This document shows positions 32,992-42,882 of a stretch of DNA of 64,000 nucleotides, piece by piece. The stretch covers positions 1 to 64,000 of the IMG/VR virus record IMGVR_UViG_3300006754_000014; one strand, written 5' to 3'. Source of the stretch: a virus. Numbering within the stretch: position 1 is the stretch's first letter; each line of letters starts with the position of its first letter. The translations under genes and the position numbers were made by a program. Below the pieces are notes generated by a model. The model worked only from the letters and a program-made list of their open reading frames with translations, was not told where the DNA came from and searched no databases.

Positions 32992-33216
32992 TTATTTATT
33001 TTTTAATAATTCAGTTAGTAATGATTTAATTTCATCAATATCTGATTTTACTTCAGATAGATCCCTCTCCATCTGATGATTCTTCTCTTTCTCTTCATTT
33101 ATCGTTTTAATACGACTAATGTAAGCATTGTAAGAAGTTGCATCAGTGTTAACAATTGCTTGGGTTTGATCATCTCGACACAATTCAGGACGACCCTCTA
33201 CTTTAATATAACTCAT
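32992..33216 (-). CDS. Small coiled-coil protein, 74 aa
   Basis: MSYIKVEGRPELCRDDQT start followed by A-I-V-N-T-D-A-T-S-Y-N-A-Y and a C-terminal coiled coil (R-D-L-S-E-V-K-S-D-I-D-E-I-K-S-L-L-T-E-L-L). The start is set at 33216; five upstream codons would overlap the large tail gene. It sits between the DUF4815 protein and gp13. Possibly a minor virion protein; unrecognised. Confidence 0.72.
   Translation of the reverse strand: MSYIKVEGRPELCRDDQTQAIVNTDATSYNAYISRIKTINEEKEKNHQMERDLSEVKSDIDEIKSLLTELLKNK
32993..32999 (-). promoter_or_regulatory. Late promoter -10 candidate (ATAAATA)
   Basis: ATAAATA on the minus strand, 21 nt upstream of gp13. Confidence 0.6.
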
Positions 33217-33217
33217 A

Positions 33218-36200
33218 TTATGCGAGAGCAATTGACCTAAAATCTTTAATCCTAGGTGGAGTAGCTTGATTAGTTGAAGTCATAATTATCTTAATATCAA
33301 AAGCAGTAAATGGTCTAAGATTACTTACATAGAATTCATGATCCCTAAATTCATCATTTTTAGTAGATGGAATAAGAGTATTTGAAGTTCCATTATTGTT
33401 GACAGGATTAACGGTAACACCATATGCGTCAACGTTGCCATATCCAGGGAATAACGTGTAAGTATTCTCAATATTAAAGTCATCCCCATCATAAGTTCTA
33501 TAAAGAACTCTCACGTCAGATTGATCTGGCTTATTAATAGCCATTAGTGTTTTAATTGCAGTTGATGGATTCTCAAGAATAATCTTCTTAGAAACATAAA
33601 TCGCAGAATGTGGATCACCAGATACTTTGTTAACAGAACCATCAGAAGCAAAGTTATTCACTGGATTGTTAACTCTATTTGATGTAAGAATCGCACTGAT
33701 TCTATCAGTATCAATCATTGGCGAGATGTTAGGATCAAGAGTCTCAAGTTGTAATTGTATTGTCATTGATCTCTTGTCTGGAAGATTTCCATTCCAAGCA
33801 TTCTCATTTACCCTAGATCCAACCAATCTAGGTGCTAATAGTGTATTTGGTTCTCCAAGAGTTATGCCAACATATCCTAGATCAGTGAAATCAACTTCCG
33901 TACCATCAATACTCTGACCAGAAATAGATCTCAATTTCGCCTTAAGAATAGTATCTTTTGGTACAACAGTTTGGATATTTGGAGTAATTGTTTCATATTG
34001 AATGTTTTGAGAAGCAGTAACATTCTTACCTCCAGTAACCCTACGCTCATTAAAGAACAACTCAGGCATCGTAGAAGCTGAAGTTCTATTAACTCCAGAA
34101 GTATTCATCCCAACATTAATTACATAATCATCAAGAGTTATTGGTCTAGTTGAAGTTGCAGCTGGACTATAGAGATAATGTGTTTTATTAATCCTCCGCA
34201 AAGATACTCCAGAAACTTCATACTTATAAATCTTCGATCCAGATGGATGAGAAGTTATCCTACTCGCATCAACACCTCTAGATGATATACCAGTTAATAC
34301 GTTTCCAGTGACTCCAGTATAAGAAATAATTTCACCATCTATAGATGCATATCCTGGATTACTAGTAGCAACAGAAACATTTTCAAATGTCTTAAATTCT
34401 GTGGCATTGGTAACCGTAAGATTAGTTGTTGATACTTGAGTCATATCAACTAAAATATTCGTTGGTGCCTTATCTGATTGAACATTCTCAACAACAACAT
34501 AATTTTTAGTAGAATGCATAGAATGATTTCTATGATTCACCTTAAATTGAGTTCCATTATGTAAGGTGTCTACAGTAAGACTAGCAACACTATTTCCAAC
34601 AATAGTACTTCCAATACCAGCAGTAACTTCATAACTCAATGTTGATCCTGCACCAGTGGTAAATGTTCCTTGTACTTGATCAAGAACAAGACTTTCAAAT
34701 GCACTTAGAATACCAACAGATATTCTAGATCCTTTACCAAGATTGTTATTTCCAATAGAGGCAATACCAACAACATCACCAACAGAATAATTAGTACCAC
34801 CATCAGTTATGGTAACAGTACTAATACTACCAGCAACAACACCAATTGTCGCTTTAGCTCCTGATCCATCACCTGTAACCGTTGTTAATGCGATGCCAGT
34901 GTATGCGTAACTACCAGAACTTGGAGTATACCCAACTCCACTGTTTACGATACTCACACCGGATGTCCCACTAAGGACAGAACCATTAATTTCAGCAACT
35001 ATTCCAGTAGCATCGGAATTTCCTTGAGAAATACTTGTTCCGGCTGAAATAATAGATGCATAAGAGGCAGAGAATGTAGAACCTAATCCTACAGTTGCCT
35101 TTTTAGAGAACGTCTCAATTGGATTATTTCTCAAATTAATAATTTGATCATTTCCAAGAGCAAGAACCGGACTTACAAAATCAACAAGTGCTGGTGTATT
35201 TGTAACAAATTCTGCCTTATATACAGTCATCTTAAGATCTTCTAATTGACTTGGAGTCCATGTAGAAGCATTCTGGGATTTAAATAATGATCCCAATAAA
35301 GGTTGTTGAGAAACAATTGTTTGATTTGTATTAGGTGATGATGCAGAATCAGTTAATGTTCCAGTTTGATCAGTTTCCCCCATTCTGGAAATCCAAACAC
35401 CATACTTAGTGGAATTGGAAAGAAGAACAAATGCATATTCTTTATCTGGTTCCAAATAAACAGGTGAAGGGAATGTGAATGATGTAGGTATTGTAGCATC
35501 CTGAGAAATTTCAACATTACCTGGATCAAGTGTTACAGAACTAAATGGTAAGATAAGTTTTCCTGGAATTCCTTGATCCAGATTCCTGATCTCACATCTT
35601 ACTGGAATGCCATTATCATCTTTATGTGCGAAGAATACATCAATATGAGTAAGAGTTACGCCATTTTCCTCTTCAACTATAAAGGATTGTGCTAAAGGAT
35701 CACTTCCAGTATAACCACACTTCGCTTTCAAATAGTTAGTATCATATGCCTGGTGTGGATTAGATCTATGATATGAAGTATAACTTCTATATCCTGCTGC
35801 AGATGCCACCTGTTCAGCCATGGCTCTTGCATTACTGGTCCTAGAACCACCTTGATTGCGGCTCCTACCACTATAACTATACCTACCACCACTTCGACCC
35901 CGGCCACGACTACCGCTGCTTCCACGACCTCCAGCATAATTACTTAAGAATCCTCTATCATATGCATTATGTGATACTGCATTATGGAATGCGGTATAAC
36001 TTCTATATCCATTTGCTGAAGCAACACTTACAGCAAGAGACCTGATATCACGGCGACCACTATTACTACGACCACGACCACCACCTCTACTTCTACGACC
36101 ACGATTATAACTAGCACCTTGACAATTCTCAGCACCAGGTTGTTGTAGAAGGAAATTTAAATCATATGCACTATGTTGTACATCCCGATGATATGCAGTG

Positions 36201-39200
36201 TAACTACTATAACCAAGATGTTGAGCAACCGCTACCGCAATATTTCTACTAGAACATCCACTAGTATTTGGTTTTGGTTTAACTACAGTTGGTTGATCTA
36301 TCTGTTCATATGTTGATTGAACATCGGTATCAAAAGTTCTAGCAAAATCATTAGTTTCTTCATAAGATTTTTGCGTTATTTCTGCATTTCTTATAAGATT
36401 CTGATACCTATCTTTATTATGAAGAGTTCCAGCAGCTTCAAAGTTTGTTGTTGCCTTAGATACCAAAGATGATGGTGGATTTAATCCATATGGATCACTA
36501 GTTACTACAAATGTTTTTATACCAGTAGTAAATGCTGGATTTCCTGTTCCAGTTGGAGTTGGTACAAACATTGTACCAGTAATTTGTCCATTTTCATCTG
36601 TGATTAATCTAATATCCTTGACTGTAGCCTCTGAACCACTACTAAGACCTTTTAAAGTCATACCAACTATCGCCTTACCATAAAAATCTGACATTCCAGC
36701 TTTGGAAAGTGATGCAGTATCAAGATTCAAGAAAGTACTTGTTGATGCATAAGTATCTGCAAGTTCTTGACTAGTATCATATGGATTCATCGCATAAGTT
36801 GTTGCTGGATCTAAGAAATTACCACTTTTATGATTTAACTTAGCTAATCTAAACCTAATTGCTTGATCTCCACCATTAGCACTTGGGTTAATAAGAGCTG
36901 TTGTTCCATCTCCGGCTACAAATCCTTCTACAGTTTCTCCTGGGAAGAAAGCTCCAGAAGTCATGGTTATTTCCAAAAGTTTTGGAGTACACCATCTGGT
37001 CATTTCCTTCTTATCGAAGAAAATATGCATAACTGTATTTGGTCTTAAACTCTTACCAATAAATTCAATATTTCTAGATCTCATATAAGAGATAATTTCA
37101 GTATTAATTAATATCTCATTTGTAATAACAGTATCAAGTTTAACACTTACCTTATCAGCTACACCTGTTCTTGACTTACTACCTTGTTCATCTACCTTAG
37201 TTGATGTAGTTGTTTGTGTATAACTACCACTATTTGCAACATAGTTATTACCATCAGCAAGTAGACTAGATCCAGGCGCAATACCAGACTTTGTTTCTGT
37301 AACGGTTTGGGGATCATGCTGTGTTCTACCAGTAACAATTTCCTCCCATATACCCCATTGAATTGGTCCTAAACCAGTTTGTTCATCAATACCAAGTCTA
37401 GCAATAGTTGCAGCATAATCTCCTTCTAAATTGGTATTATGTGTTTCCAGAATCTTCACATCAATCCAAACATCCGAAGAAGGATTAAGTTCTACTGTAC
37501 CGATAAATTGTGTGATAAGGAAAGGAGTTACACCTTCGACTCTAGTAGCATATGGATTCTTGAAATATTCAACAGTACTATAATTTAAAGTTATCAAATC
37601 CCCAGTTTTTTGGGTATTTGGATCATTCATATTATAGATATTTTCATCATCATATAAAGTTTCTCCAAGACTAGGAGACGAAAGTTGTAAATCAAGAGCA
37701 GTAGTATAATGAGGAGGCCTTAATTCATTATTAAATGTATCAATTGAACATCTTGAATCAAGAGCGTATGTATTCTGAGCTTTATGATCTCCAAAGTTAT
37801 CTACAAGGAATCCATTTTTATATCTCTCAAGTCCATTAGTATCCTTAATTTGCAGATTTGCAGTCTCATTCTCAAGAAGAGATAACGCTGTATAATACTC
37901 TAGATTAGAAAGCCTTGTTTCCAACCTACCAATATCTTTCATCGTATAACGTCTATGCTGCGTTCGTTTGAATTTAATATCAGCAACATCATAAACGTAA
38001 GGTGGAAGAATTGCCGTTGCAACGTCTAATGCATTATCAATTTTGGGAGGAACACGAGGATTTAAAGAAGGAGCTCCTTTAGATACTTGAACAACCCCGT
38101 TTTTGCCCATAAAGATTCTATCAATCCTTCCAAGGAAGTAACTATAATCAAGTAAAAGATTTTCATCAGAAACTATGATATTAGTTGGGGAAGTTGATGT
38201 AACAGCAAATGATCTTGAATCAAAATCAAAAGGAGAATCTGTAGAAGATGTATTATAATCCGCTACTCTTGGTCGTATGTCAATAAAATCACTGACCCTT
38301 CTTCCATCAAACTTAGCAACATCTTTCTTATATGACTGTCTACTATAACTATTACTTGTAAAGATATCCCCAGTATCTGAAGTCTCAACATACTCTGCCT
38401 GATAAACAAATGTTAACCTTCTACTTGGTTCAGCAACCCCATCCTTTCTAATTACCCTAGCATAATCATAATATTCACCCCTCTGTCCATTATCAAACAA
38501 GAAATAATTAGTAACATCATTTGCACCAGTATCAACTTGAGTTATTGATGCTTCTATTGCAGATTCATCACTGGTGATAATCTCTCCTGCGACGAATTTT
38601 TGGTCATTCGCATATACAAAATTAATTGTAGTACTAGATGCTTTCTTAATAATAGTAGCACAAGCTCTACTTGTAGAACCAGTAATTTTTTCACCAATAA
38701 TATAATCATTAGCACTACTTGATGGACTCAAAATAGAAGTTAATGTAAGTGTTGGAAGTGCTGCGTCAGCAGTATCAAAGGATTCAAATACTCCCAAAAC
38801 TCTTGTTACATCAGCAGTATTCAAACATATTTCTCTATCATGAATTCTAGTTCCATAAACAGTATTATATGTCAATCCATCCTGTTTAACACCAACACCT
38901 GTTGCAGAAGATCCAGATTCAGCATACTTGGACCTATTGATTGTAAGAATACCAGCCCTTTGATTTCTTTTCTCTTTTTGGGTGACATTCTGATTAATTT
39001 GAGTGGTAGTTAAAACAACAGGAGTAGCAGTTACTTTTGTTAATCCACTAAAAGTAATAAGACCAGTACTAGAATCTAATGCAAACTGATCTGATGTTAA
39101 CGTTTCTACAGATCCATCTTGATATGTAATTGCATATCTCTCTTCATCAAATCCAGTATAATTAAAATTAGCTTCTGGTGCAGGACTGGTTAGTTGACTT

Positions 39201-41293
39201 GCTGCTACTGATAACCCATCATACTGTTTCCTTATAGTAACAGAAGAATCTCTTAGATTAACACTATCAACATTTGGATAATTTAAAGGAGCTAACAATC
39301 TATTCTCATTGTGAGAAGTAACTCTAGCTACTCCAACTTGAAGATTAGATACTTCAGTAGCACTAGTTGGCAATCCACCTTCACAAACACCAGTAACTGT
39401 AGTTACACCAGTAAGAGTAACTGCGGATCCATCAGAATTTATAGTACTAACTTTAGCAAAACATTCAGTGTGAATACCAGTTCTATTATAAACTACAACA
39501 GCATTAGCAGTTGAAATTCCAATAAATGTTCCTTTAGTCGATGTAATCGTTGAAATACCTGCATGGTGAGCAGTTATTGTTACTGGTTTACCAAATTCCT
39601 TTCTATCAGAAAGTACAACGTCACAGTTAAATGTTTTTCCCGTACCAACAGCTTGGTGTACAGATTTTACATTATCCGAACCAAAACTAGTTGTAAATGC
39701 AACAATCCTACTATCATTAACACCATTAACAGTAATCCTTTCTCCAGGTAAAAACTTACCTTTAACTTGTCCAATGGTAAGTTCTTTATTATTACTTAAG
39801 GCAGAAATCAAATATCCACTAGCTGAACTAGATTGTCCTTCAATAAGAGACGATTTAGCAAGACTTGGGAAATTTTCATTTACCTGAACTTGAGTATAAT
39901 ATTGAGTATCAAAAAGTCTTAATGAGAATTGACTAGAACTATCTACATATTCTTCTTCTGAATTAAAGTCATAAACCCTTGCCACACCTACGGTTTGACC
40001 AGATGAAAGCGAATGAGATGCACCAACCCTAGTATCTTGTAATGTTACATAAGCAGTAGTAACAATACCAACTCCGGGCGAAGCAAAAACTCTATTAACT
40101 TTTACTTGATCACCAAAAGCAAGAGCAATATTTTCCCTTACACCATCAGTAGTTCTTGGTTTACTAATATCTACTAAAGTGTTTTCAAGTTTATCAACTT
40201 CAAATCCCCTAATATACGCCTTTCCTGGGGATATATCATAAACCATCAATCCTTCCGATGGAACATAACCATCACTGGTAGTCTCAGTACTTTGATATAA
40301 TCCAGTATTTCCTTGATTTGAATTTAAAGATTCTCTTACATTAATTCTAAATGGACTAATATAATAATCTCCAGACTCATCATAAGTCCTTCTAGCAAGT
40401 TCTTCTGCAAAAATGTTATAATCAGTTCTTTGTGTAAAGAGTTTTAATTGACCATCTTGAACTCTAGCAAGTTCCACAAAACCCACATCATCTGTATCAT
40501 TAACAGATTTCTTCGCAAAATAAGCTTTTATTTCTAATCTATCTGCACCTGGAGCAGAAAAATTAGGGAATCCAGCAGCATTATCTACTAAATCAGCATC
40601 AATATCAGAATTTACAATTGACTCAGAAACTTCTAAACCAACTCTATACGTTGGAAATGTTCCATACTGATCAAGAATAATGAGTTGTTCGTCAACTCTT
40701 ACAAAATACCCTCTTAAATAATATACCCCTTCTGTAATGCCCATTGCAGAACCAATCTGCGAAGCATTTTCTGTAATTGTTCTAACAACACCTTGATTTA
40801 CTCCAATCGAAGTATTGGAATATGAAATGGTTGTTTTTGCTAAAAGATTCTCAGAATCAAAGAATGTAATAGACTGATTATCAGTAGTACCCGATTTAAT
40901 ATAGGAAACATAAAGTGTAATATTACCCTTGTCAGACTCAGATTCTTTTATAACTTTTTTTACTTCAGCCTGAACACCAGAATCTTCTCCAATAAGTACC
41001 TGGCCAACTAATTGATCTTGATATAATGATATTGGAACTCCTAGAAAATTATCTTCTACTTGAATACAATAAAAATTACTAAAATAACTTAACTGTCCAG
41101 GAATTACATTAGCACCTTCTTTGAACATATGTTGTCCAAAAGAAGACACCTGATTCTGTAACATTGACTGGAGACCAGTCAACTCTCTAGCTTGAACAGG
41201 TTGTCCAGGCTTAAATAGAACTTTATAATAATCCTTTGCAGGATTAAAATCGTCGTAGTACGGAGCTACATTTAAATTTGTTTCCTGAGACAT
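33218..41293 (-). CDS. Large DUF4815 baseplate/fibre protein, 2691 aa
   Basis: Very large virion protein. N-terminal ~600 residues match DUF4815 phage tail proteins: A-P-Y-Y-D-D-F-N-P-A-K-D-Y-Y-K-V-L-F-K-P-G, then V-Q-A-R-E-L-T-G-L-Q-S-M-L-Q-N-Q, and E-G-V-Y-Y-L-R-G-Y-F-V. Around 1680-1860 are three copies of a G-Y-x-S-Y-T-x-Y/F-H-x5-H-x-A-Y-D motif separated by Arg-Gly-rich linkers. The C-terminal third has beta modules shared with gp7 and gp15. It occupies the gp9-gp12 position of T4, so it probably replaces fibre-attachment or short-fibre proteins and contacts the host. Confidence 0.88.
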   Translation of the reverse strand: MSQETNLNVAPYYDDFNPAKDYYKVLFKPGQPVQARELTGLQSMLQNQVSSFGQHMFKEGANVIPGQLSYFSNFYCIQVEDNFLGVPISLYQDQLVGQVLIGEDSGVQAEVKKVIKESESDKGNITLYVSYIKSGTTDNQSITFFDSENLLAKTTISYSNTSIGVNQGVVRTITENASQIGSAMGITEGVYYLRGYFVRVDEQLIILDQYGTFPTYRVGLEVSESIVNSDIDADLVDNAAGFPNFSAPGADRLEIKAYFAKKSVNDTDDVGFVELARVQDGQLKLFTQRTDYNIFAEELARRTYDESGDYYISPFRINVRESLNSNQGNTGLYQSTETTSDGYVPSEGLMVYDISPGKAYIRGFEVDKLENTLVDISKPRTTDGVRENIALAFGDQVKVNRVFASPGVGIVTTAYVTLQDTRVGASHSLSSGQTVGVARVYDFNSEEEYVDSSSQFSLRLFDTQYYTQVQVNENFPSLAKSSLIEGQSSSASGYLISALSNNKELTIGQVKGKFLPGERITVNGVNDSRIVAFTTSFGSDNVKSVHQAVGTGKTFNCDVVLSDRKEFGKPVTITAHHAGISTITSTKGTFIGISTANAVVVYNRTGIHTECFAKVSTINSDGSAVTLTGVTTVTGVCEGGLPTSATEVSNLQVGVARVTSHNENRLLAPLNYPNVDSVNLRDSSVTIRKQYDGLSVAASQLTSPAPEANFNYTGFDEERYAITYQDGSVETLTSDQFALDSSTGLITFSGLTKVTATPVVLTTTQINQNVTQKEKRNQRAGILTINRSKYAESGSSATGVGVKQDGLTYNTVYGTRIHDREICLNTADVTRVLGVFESFDTADAALPTLTLTSILSPSSSANDYIIGEKITGSTSRACATIIKKASSTTINFVYANDQKFVAGEIITSDESAIEASITQVDTGANDVTNYFLFDNGQRGEYYDYARVIRKDGVAEPSRRLTFVYQAEYVETSDTGDIFTSNSYSRQSYKKDVAKFDGRRVSDFIDIRPRVADYNTSSTDSPFDFDSRSFAVTSTSPTNIIVSDENLLLDYSYFLGRIDRIFMGKNGVVQVSKGAPSLNPRVPPKIDNALDVATAILPPYVYDVADIKFKRTQHRRYTMKDIGRLETRLSNLEYYTALSLLENETANLQIKDTNGLERYKNGFLVDNFGDHKAQNTYALDSRCSIDTFNNELRPPHYTTALDLQLSSPSLGETLYDDENIYNMNDPNTQKTGDLITLNYSTVEYFKNPYATRVEGVTPFLITQFIGTVELNPSSDVWIDVKILETHNTNLEGDYAATIARLGIDEQTGLGPIQWGIWEEIVTGRTQHDPQTVTETKSGIAPGSSLLADGNNYVANSGSYTQTTTSTKVDEQGSKSRTGVADKVSVKLDTVITNEILINTEIISYMRSRNIEFIGKSLRPNTVMHIFFDKKEMTRWCTPKLLEITMTSGAFFPGETVEGFVAGDGTTALINPSANGGDQAIRFRLAKLNHKSGNFLDPATTYAMNPYDTSQELADTYASTSTFLNLDTASLSKAGMSDFYGKAIVGMTLKGLSSGSEATVKDIRLITDENGQITGTMFVPTPTGTGNPAFTTGIKTFVVTSDPYGLNPPSSLVSKATTNFEAAGTLHNKDRYQNLIRNAEITQKSYEETNDFARTFDTDVQSTYEQIDQPTVVKPKPNTSGCSSRNIAVAVAQHLGYSSYTAYHRDVQHSAYDLNFLLQQPGAENCQGASYNRGRRSRGGGRGRSNSGRRDIRSLAVSVASANGYRSYTAFHNAVSHNAYDRGFLSNYAGGRGSSGSRGRGRSGGRYSYSGRSRNQGGSRTSNARAMAEQVASAAGYRSYTSYHRSNPHQAYDTNYLKAKCGYTGSDPLAQSFIVEEENGVTLTHIDVFFAHKDDNGIPVRCEIRNLDQGIPGKLILPFSSVTLDPGNVEISQDATIPTSFTFPSPVYLEPDKEYAFVLLSNSTKYGVWISRMGETDQTGTLTDSASSPNTNQTIVSQQPLLGSLFKSQNASTWTPSQLEDLKMTVYKAEFVTNTPALVDFVSPVLALGNDQIINLRNNPIETFSKKATVGLGSTFSASYASIISAGTSISQGNSDATGIVAEINGSVLSGTSGVSIVNSGVGYTPSSGSYAYTGIALTTVTGDGSGAKATIGVVAGSISTVTITDGGTNYSVGDVVGIASIGNNNLGKGSRISVGILSAFESLVLDQVQGTFTTGAGSTLSYEVTAGIGSTIVGNSVASLTVDTLHNGTQFKVNHRNHSMHSTKNYVVVENVQSDKAPTNILVDMTQVSTTNLTVTNATEFKTFENVSVATSNPGYASIDGEIISYTGVTGNVLTGISSRGVDASRITSHPSGSKIYKYEVSGVSLRRINKTHYLYSPAATSTRPITLDDYVINVGMNTSGVNRTSASTMPELFFNERRVTGGKNVTASQNIQYETITPNIQTVVPKDTILKAKLRSISGQSIDGTEVDFTDLGYVGITLGEPNTLLAPRLVGSRVNENAWNGNLPDKRSMTIQLQLETLDPNISPMIDTDRISAILTSNRVNNPVNNFASDGSVNKVSGDPHSAIYVSKKIILENPSTAIKTLMAINKPDQSDVRVLYRTYDGDDFNIENTYTLFPGYGNVDAYGVTVNPVNNNGTSNTLIPSTKNDEFRDHEFYVSNLRPFTAFDIKIIMTSTNQATPPRIKDFRSIALA
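35725..36250 (-). repeat. Three-copy protein repeat with Arg-Gly linkers
   Basis: Encodes three ~34-residue units (near residues 1681-1714, 1751-1786 and 1823-1856 of the DUF4815 protein), each with a small helix, G-Y-x-S-Y-T-x-Y/F-H and H-x-A-Y-D. The linkers contain runs such as R-S-R-G-G-G-R-G-R and S-R-G-R-G-R-S-G-G-R, very basic and unlike the rest of the protein. Confidence 0.85.
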
Positions 41294-41297
41294 AATT

Positions 41298-42830
41298 TTA
41301 GAACTCTAAAATAACCTTGATTTCTTCTTTTTGGCTGGATGATCTGGTGATGGATGGTCGATTATCGACGTAGATAATGTCTCCAGAATATTTTTTCACT
41401 TCGGGATTGGATACACCATCAGTAAATTCCTGCCCAAGGTAATATGTTTTATTATTTATTACGGTTGAGACACCGCTGTAAGTTGTATGGATACCTAAAT
41501 TGGTAGATCCACCAACGATAGTTACAGATCCACCTGTTGGAGGACTAGATGTAAACTCTAATAGTTCATAACCAAATTTAGGATCAACTCCAGTTGTTGC
41601 AGAAGTAGCAACTCTCTTATCTTGCCAATATTTTAGAACTCCGGTTGTTGCATCCCAAGATACAACTCTACCAACAGCTGTAGAACCAACTCCTACAGTT
41701 TGTGTAATTGTGGTATTTGCAGTAAAAGTAACTCCAGATACAGAAGATATATCAAGTTTCAACGCAGAAAGAGTAGAAGCTTGAGAAGAAGTTAATTTAT
41801 CAGTAGATCCATATACTTGAGGACCTTTTACTATACCAATTCTAGAGAAAACGTTGCCAGTAATAAAATCTGGATTAGTATCACTATTCTCTAATTTACT
41901 ATAAACCATAATTCTATTGGCGCCCAATTCATCATAAACATTTGCGCCATGTCCACCAGTTGGTGGAATGATTACATTAAACACTGCGGGTGTAGTACCA
42001 TTTAAACCAGCAGCTGCCATATCAACTGTACCATAAGTGTATCCAGTCCCACCATCAGAAACAGCTATGGACTGAACTTTACCATCTGGATTTACAGTAA
42101 CTGAAGCTTTTGCGCCATTTCCATCACCTTTAATAGAAATTCCTGTATAAGTTCCAGCAGTACCATAACCAACTCCTCTGTTAGTTATAGTAACAACTTT
42201 AAGTTGCCCACTAGTTGCTGCATTATCTCTTACTGTAGCAACATCAGTATTTGTTGACCAATCAACAGGAAGAGGGGTGAAATGATCCGTTTGGAATTTA
42301 ATAATATCATTTGGTTTGATAGTAAAAAGATACTTCCAAATATATCCATCAGATCCAGCAGCTCTAGGCTCTAAATCAACAAATGTTGGTTCATTTAAAG
42401 ACTGCCTGCCACTAATATTATCTGGATCTGTTCCATTATGTAAACAAATGTAAACACGATAATCTGAGTTTACAACAAAATACCTGGCCTCATATAAATG
42501 AGTAGAACCTGAGACATTAGATGGATTTGATCGACTGTAATCATGTCGATACATATCATACACAGTACCCGAAGTCCATGTATATCGTCTCACAACTTGC
42601 GCAACATTGGCAGATTGCAATCTAGACATAGACAACATCGTATCCCAATAATCATTATCCTCCAAAAGATTATCTTTAGGAGCTGGGGGTGTGGTATTCC
42701 ATGTTGATACCGTTTCTGTTGGTGTCGTCAAACCAACCCACACATAATATGAGTTCACATCAGAAGAAATTCCCGATATAAAGTTATTCGCGTTCAAAAT
42801 ACGAAGCTTATCAGTTATAATCGAAGCCAT
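41298..42830 (-). CDS. 8: gp8-like baseplate wedge protein
   Basis: 510-aa baseplate wedge component. Start A-S-I-I-T-D-K-L-R-I-L-N-A-N-N-F and the segment Y-Y-V-W-V-G-L-T-x-P-T-E with W-D-T-M-L-S-M-S-R-L, then V-V-R-R-Y-T-W-T-S-G-T-V-Y match the cyanophage gp8 N-terminal domain. Residues about 200-290 contain two G-G-T-G-Y / G-V-G-Y beta repeats similar to those in gp14. It follows gp7 in T4 order and has an ATAAATA box 30 nt upstream. Confidence 0.85.
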   Translation of the reverse strand: MASIITDKLRILNANNFISGISSDVNSYYVWVGLTTPTETVSTWNTTPPAPKDNLLEDNDYWDTMLSMSRLQSANVAQVVRRYTWTSGTVYDMYRHDYSRSNPSNVSGSTHLYEARYFVVNSDYRVYICLHNGTDPDNISGRQSLNEPTFVDLEPRAAGSDGYIWKYLFTIKPNDIIKFQTDHFTPLPVDWSTNTDVATVRDNAATSGQLKVVTITNRGVGYGTAGTYTGISIKGDGNGAKASVTVNPDGKVQSIAVSDGGTGYTYGTVDMAAAGLNGTTPAVFNVIIPPTGGHGANVYDELGANRIMVYSKLENSDTNPDFITGNVFSRIGIVKGPQVYGSTDKLTSSQASTLSALKLDISSVSGVTFTANTTITQTVGVGSTAVGRVVSWDATTGVLKYWQDKRVATSATTGVDPKFGYELLEFTSSPPTGGSVTIVGGSTNLGIHTTYSGVSTVINNKTYYLGQEFTDGVSNPEVKKYSGDIIYVDNRPSITRSSSQKEEIKVILEF

Positions 42831-42859
42831 CGATACTTAGCTTAAGGTACTATTCTCTT

Positions 42860-42866
42860 TATTTAT
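42860..42866 (-). promoter_or_regulatory. Late promoter -10 candidate (ATAAATA)
   Basis: ATAAATA on the minus strand, 30 nt upstream of gp8 in the 52-nt gap after gp7. Confidence 0.6.
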
Positions 42867-42882
42867 CAGAGATTTATGTGTG

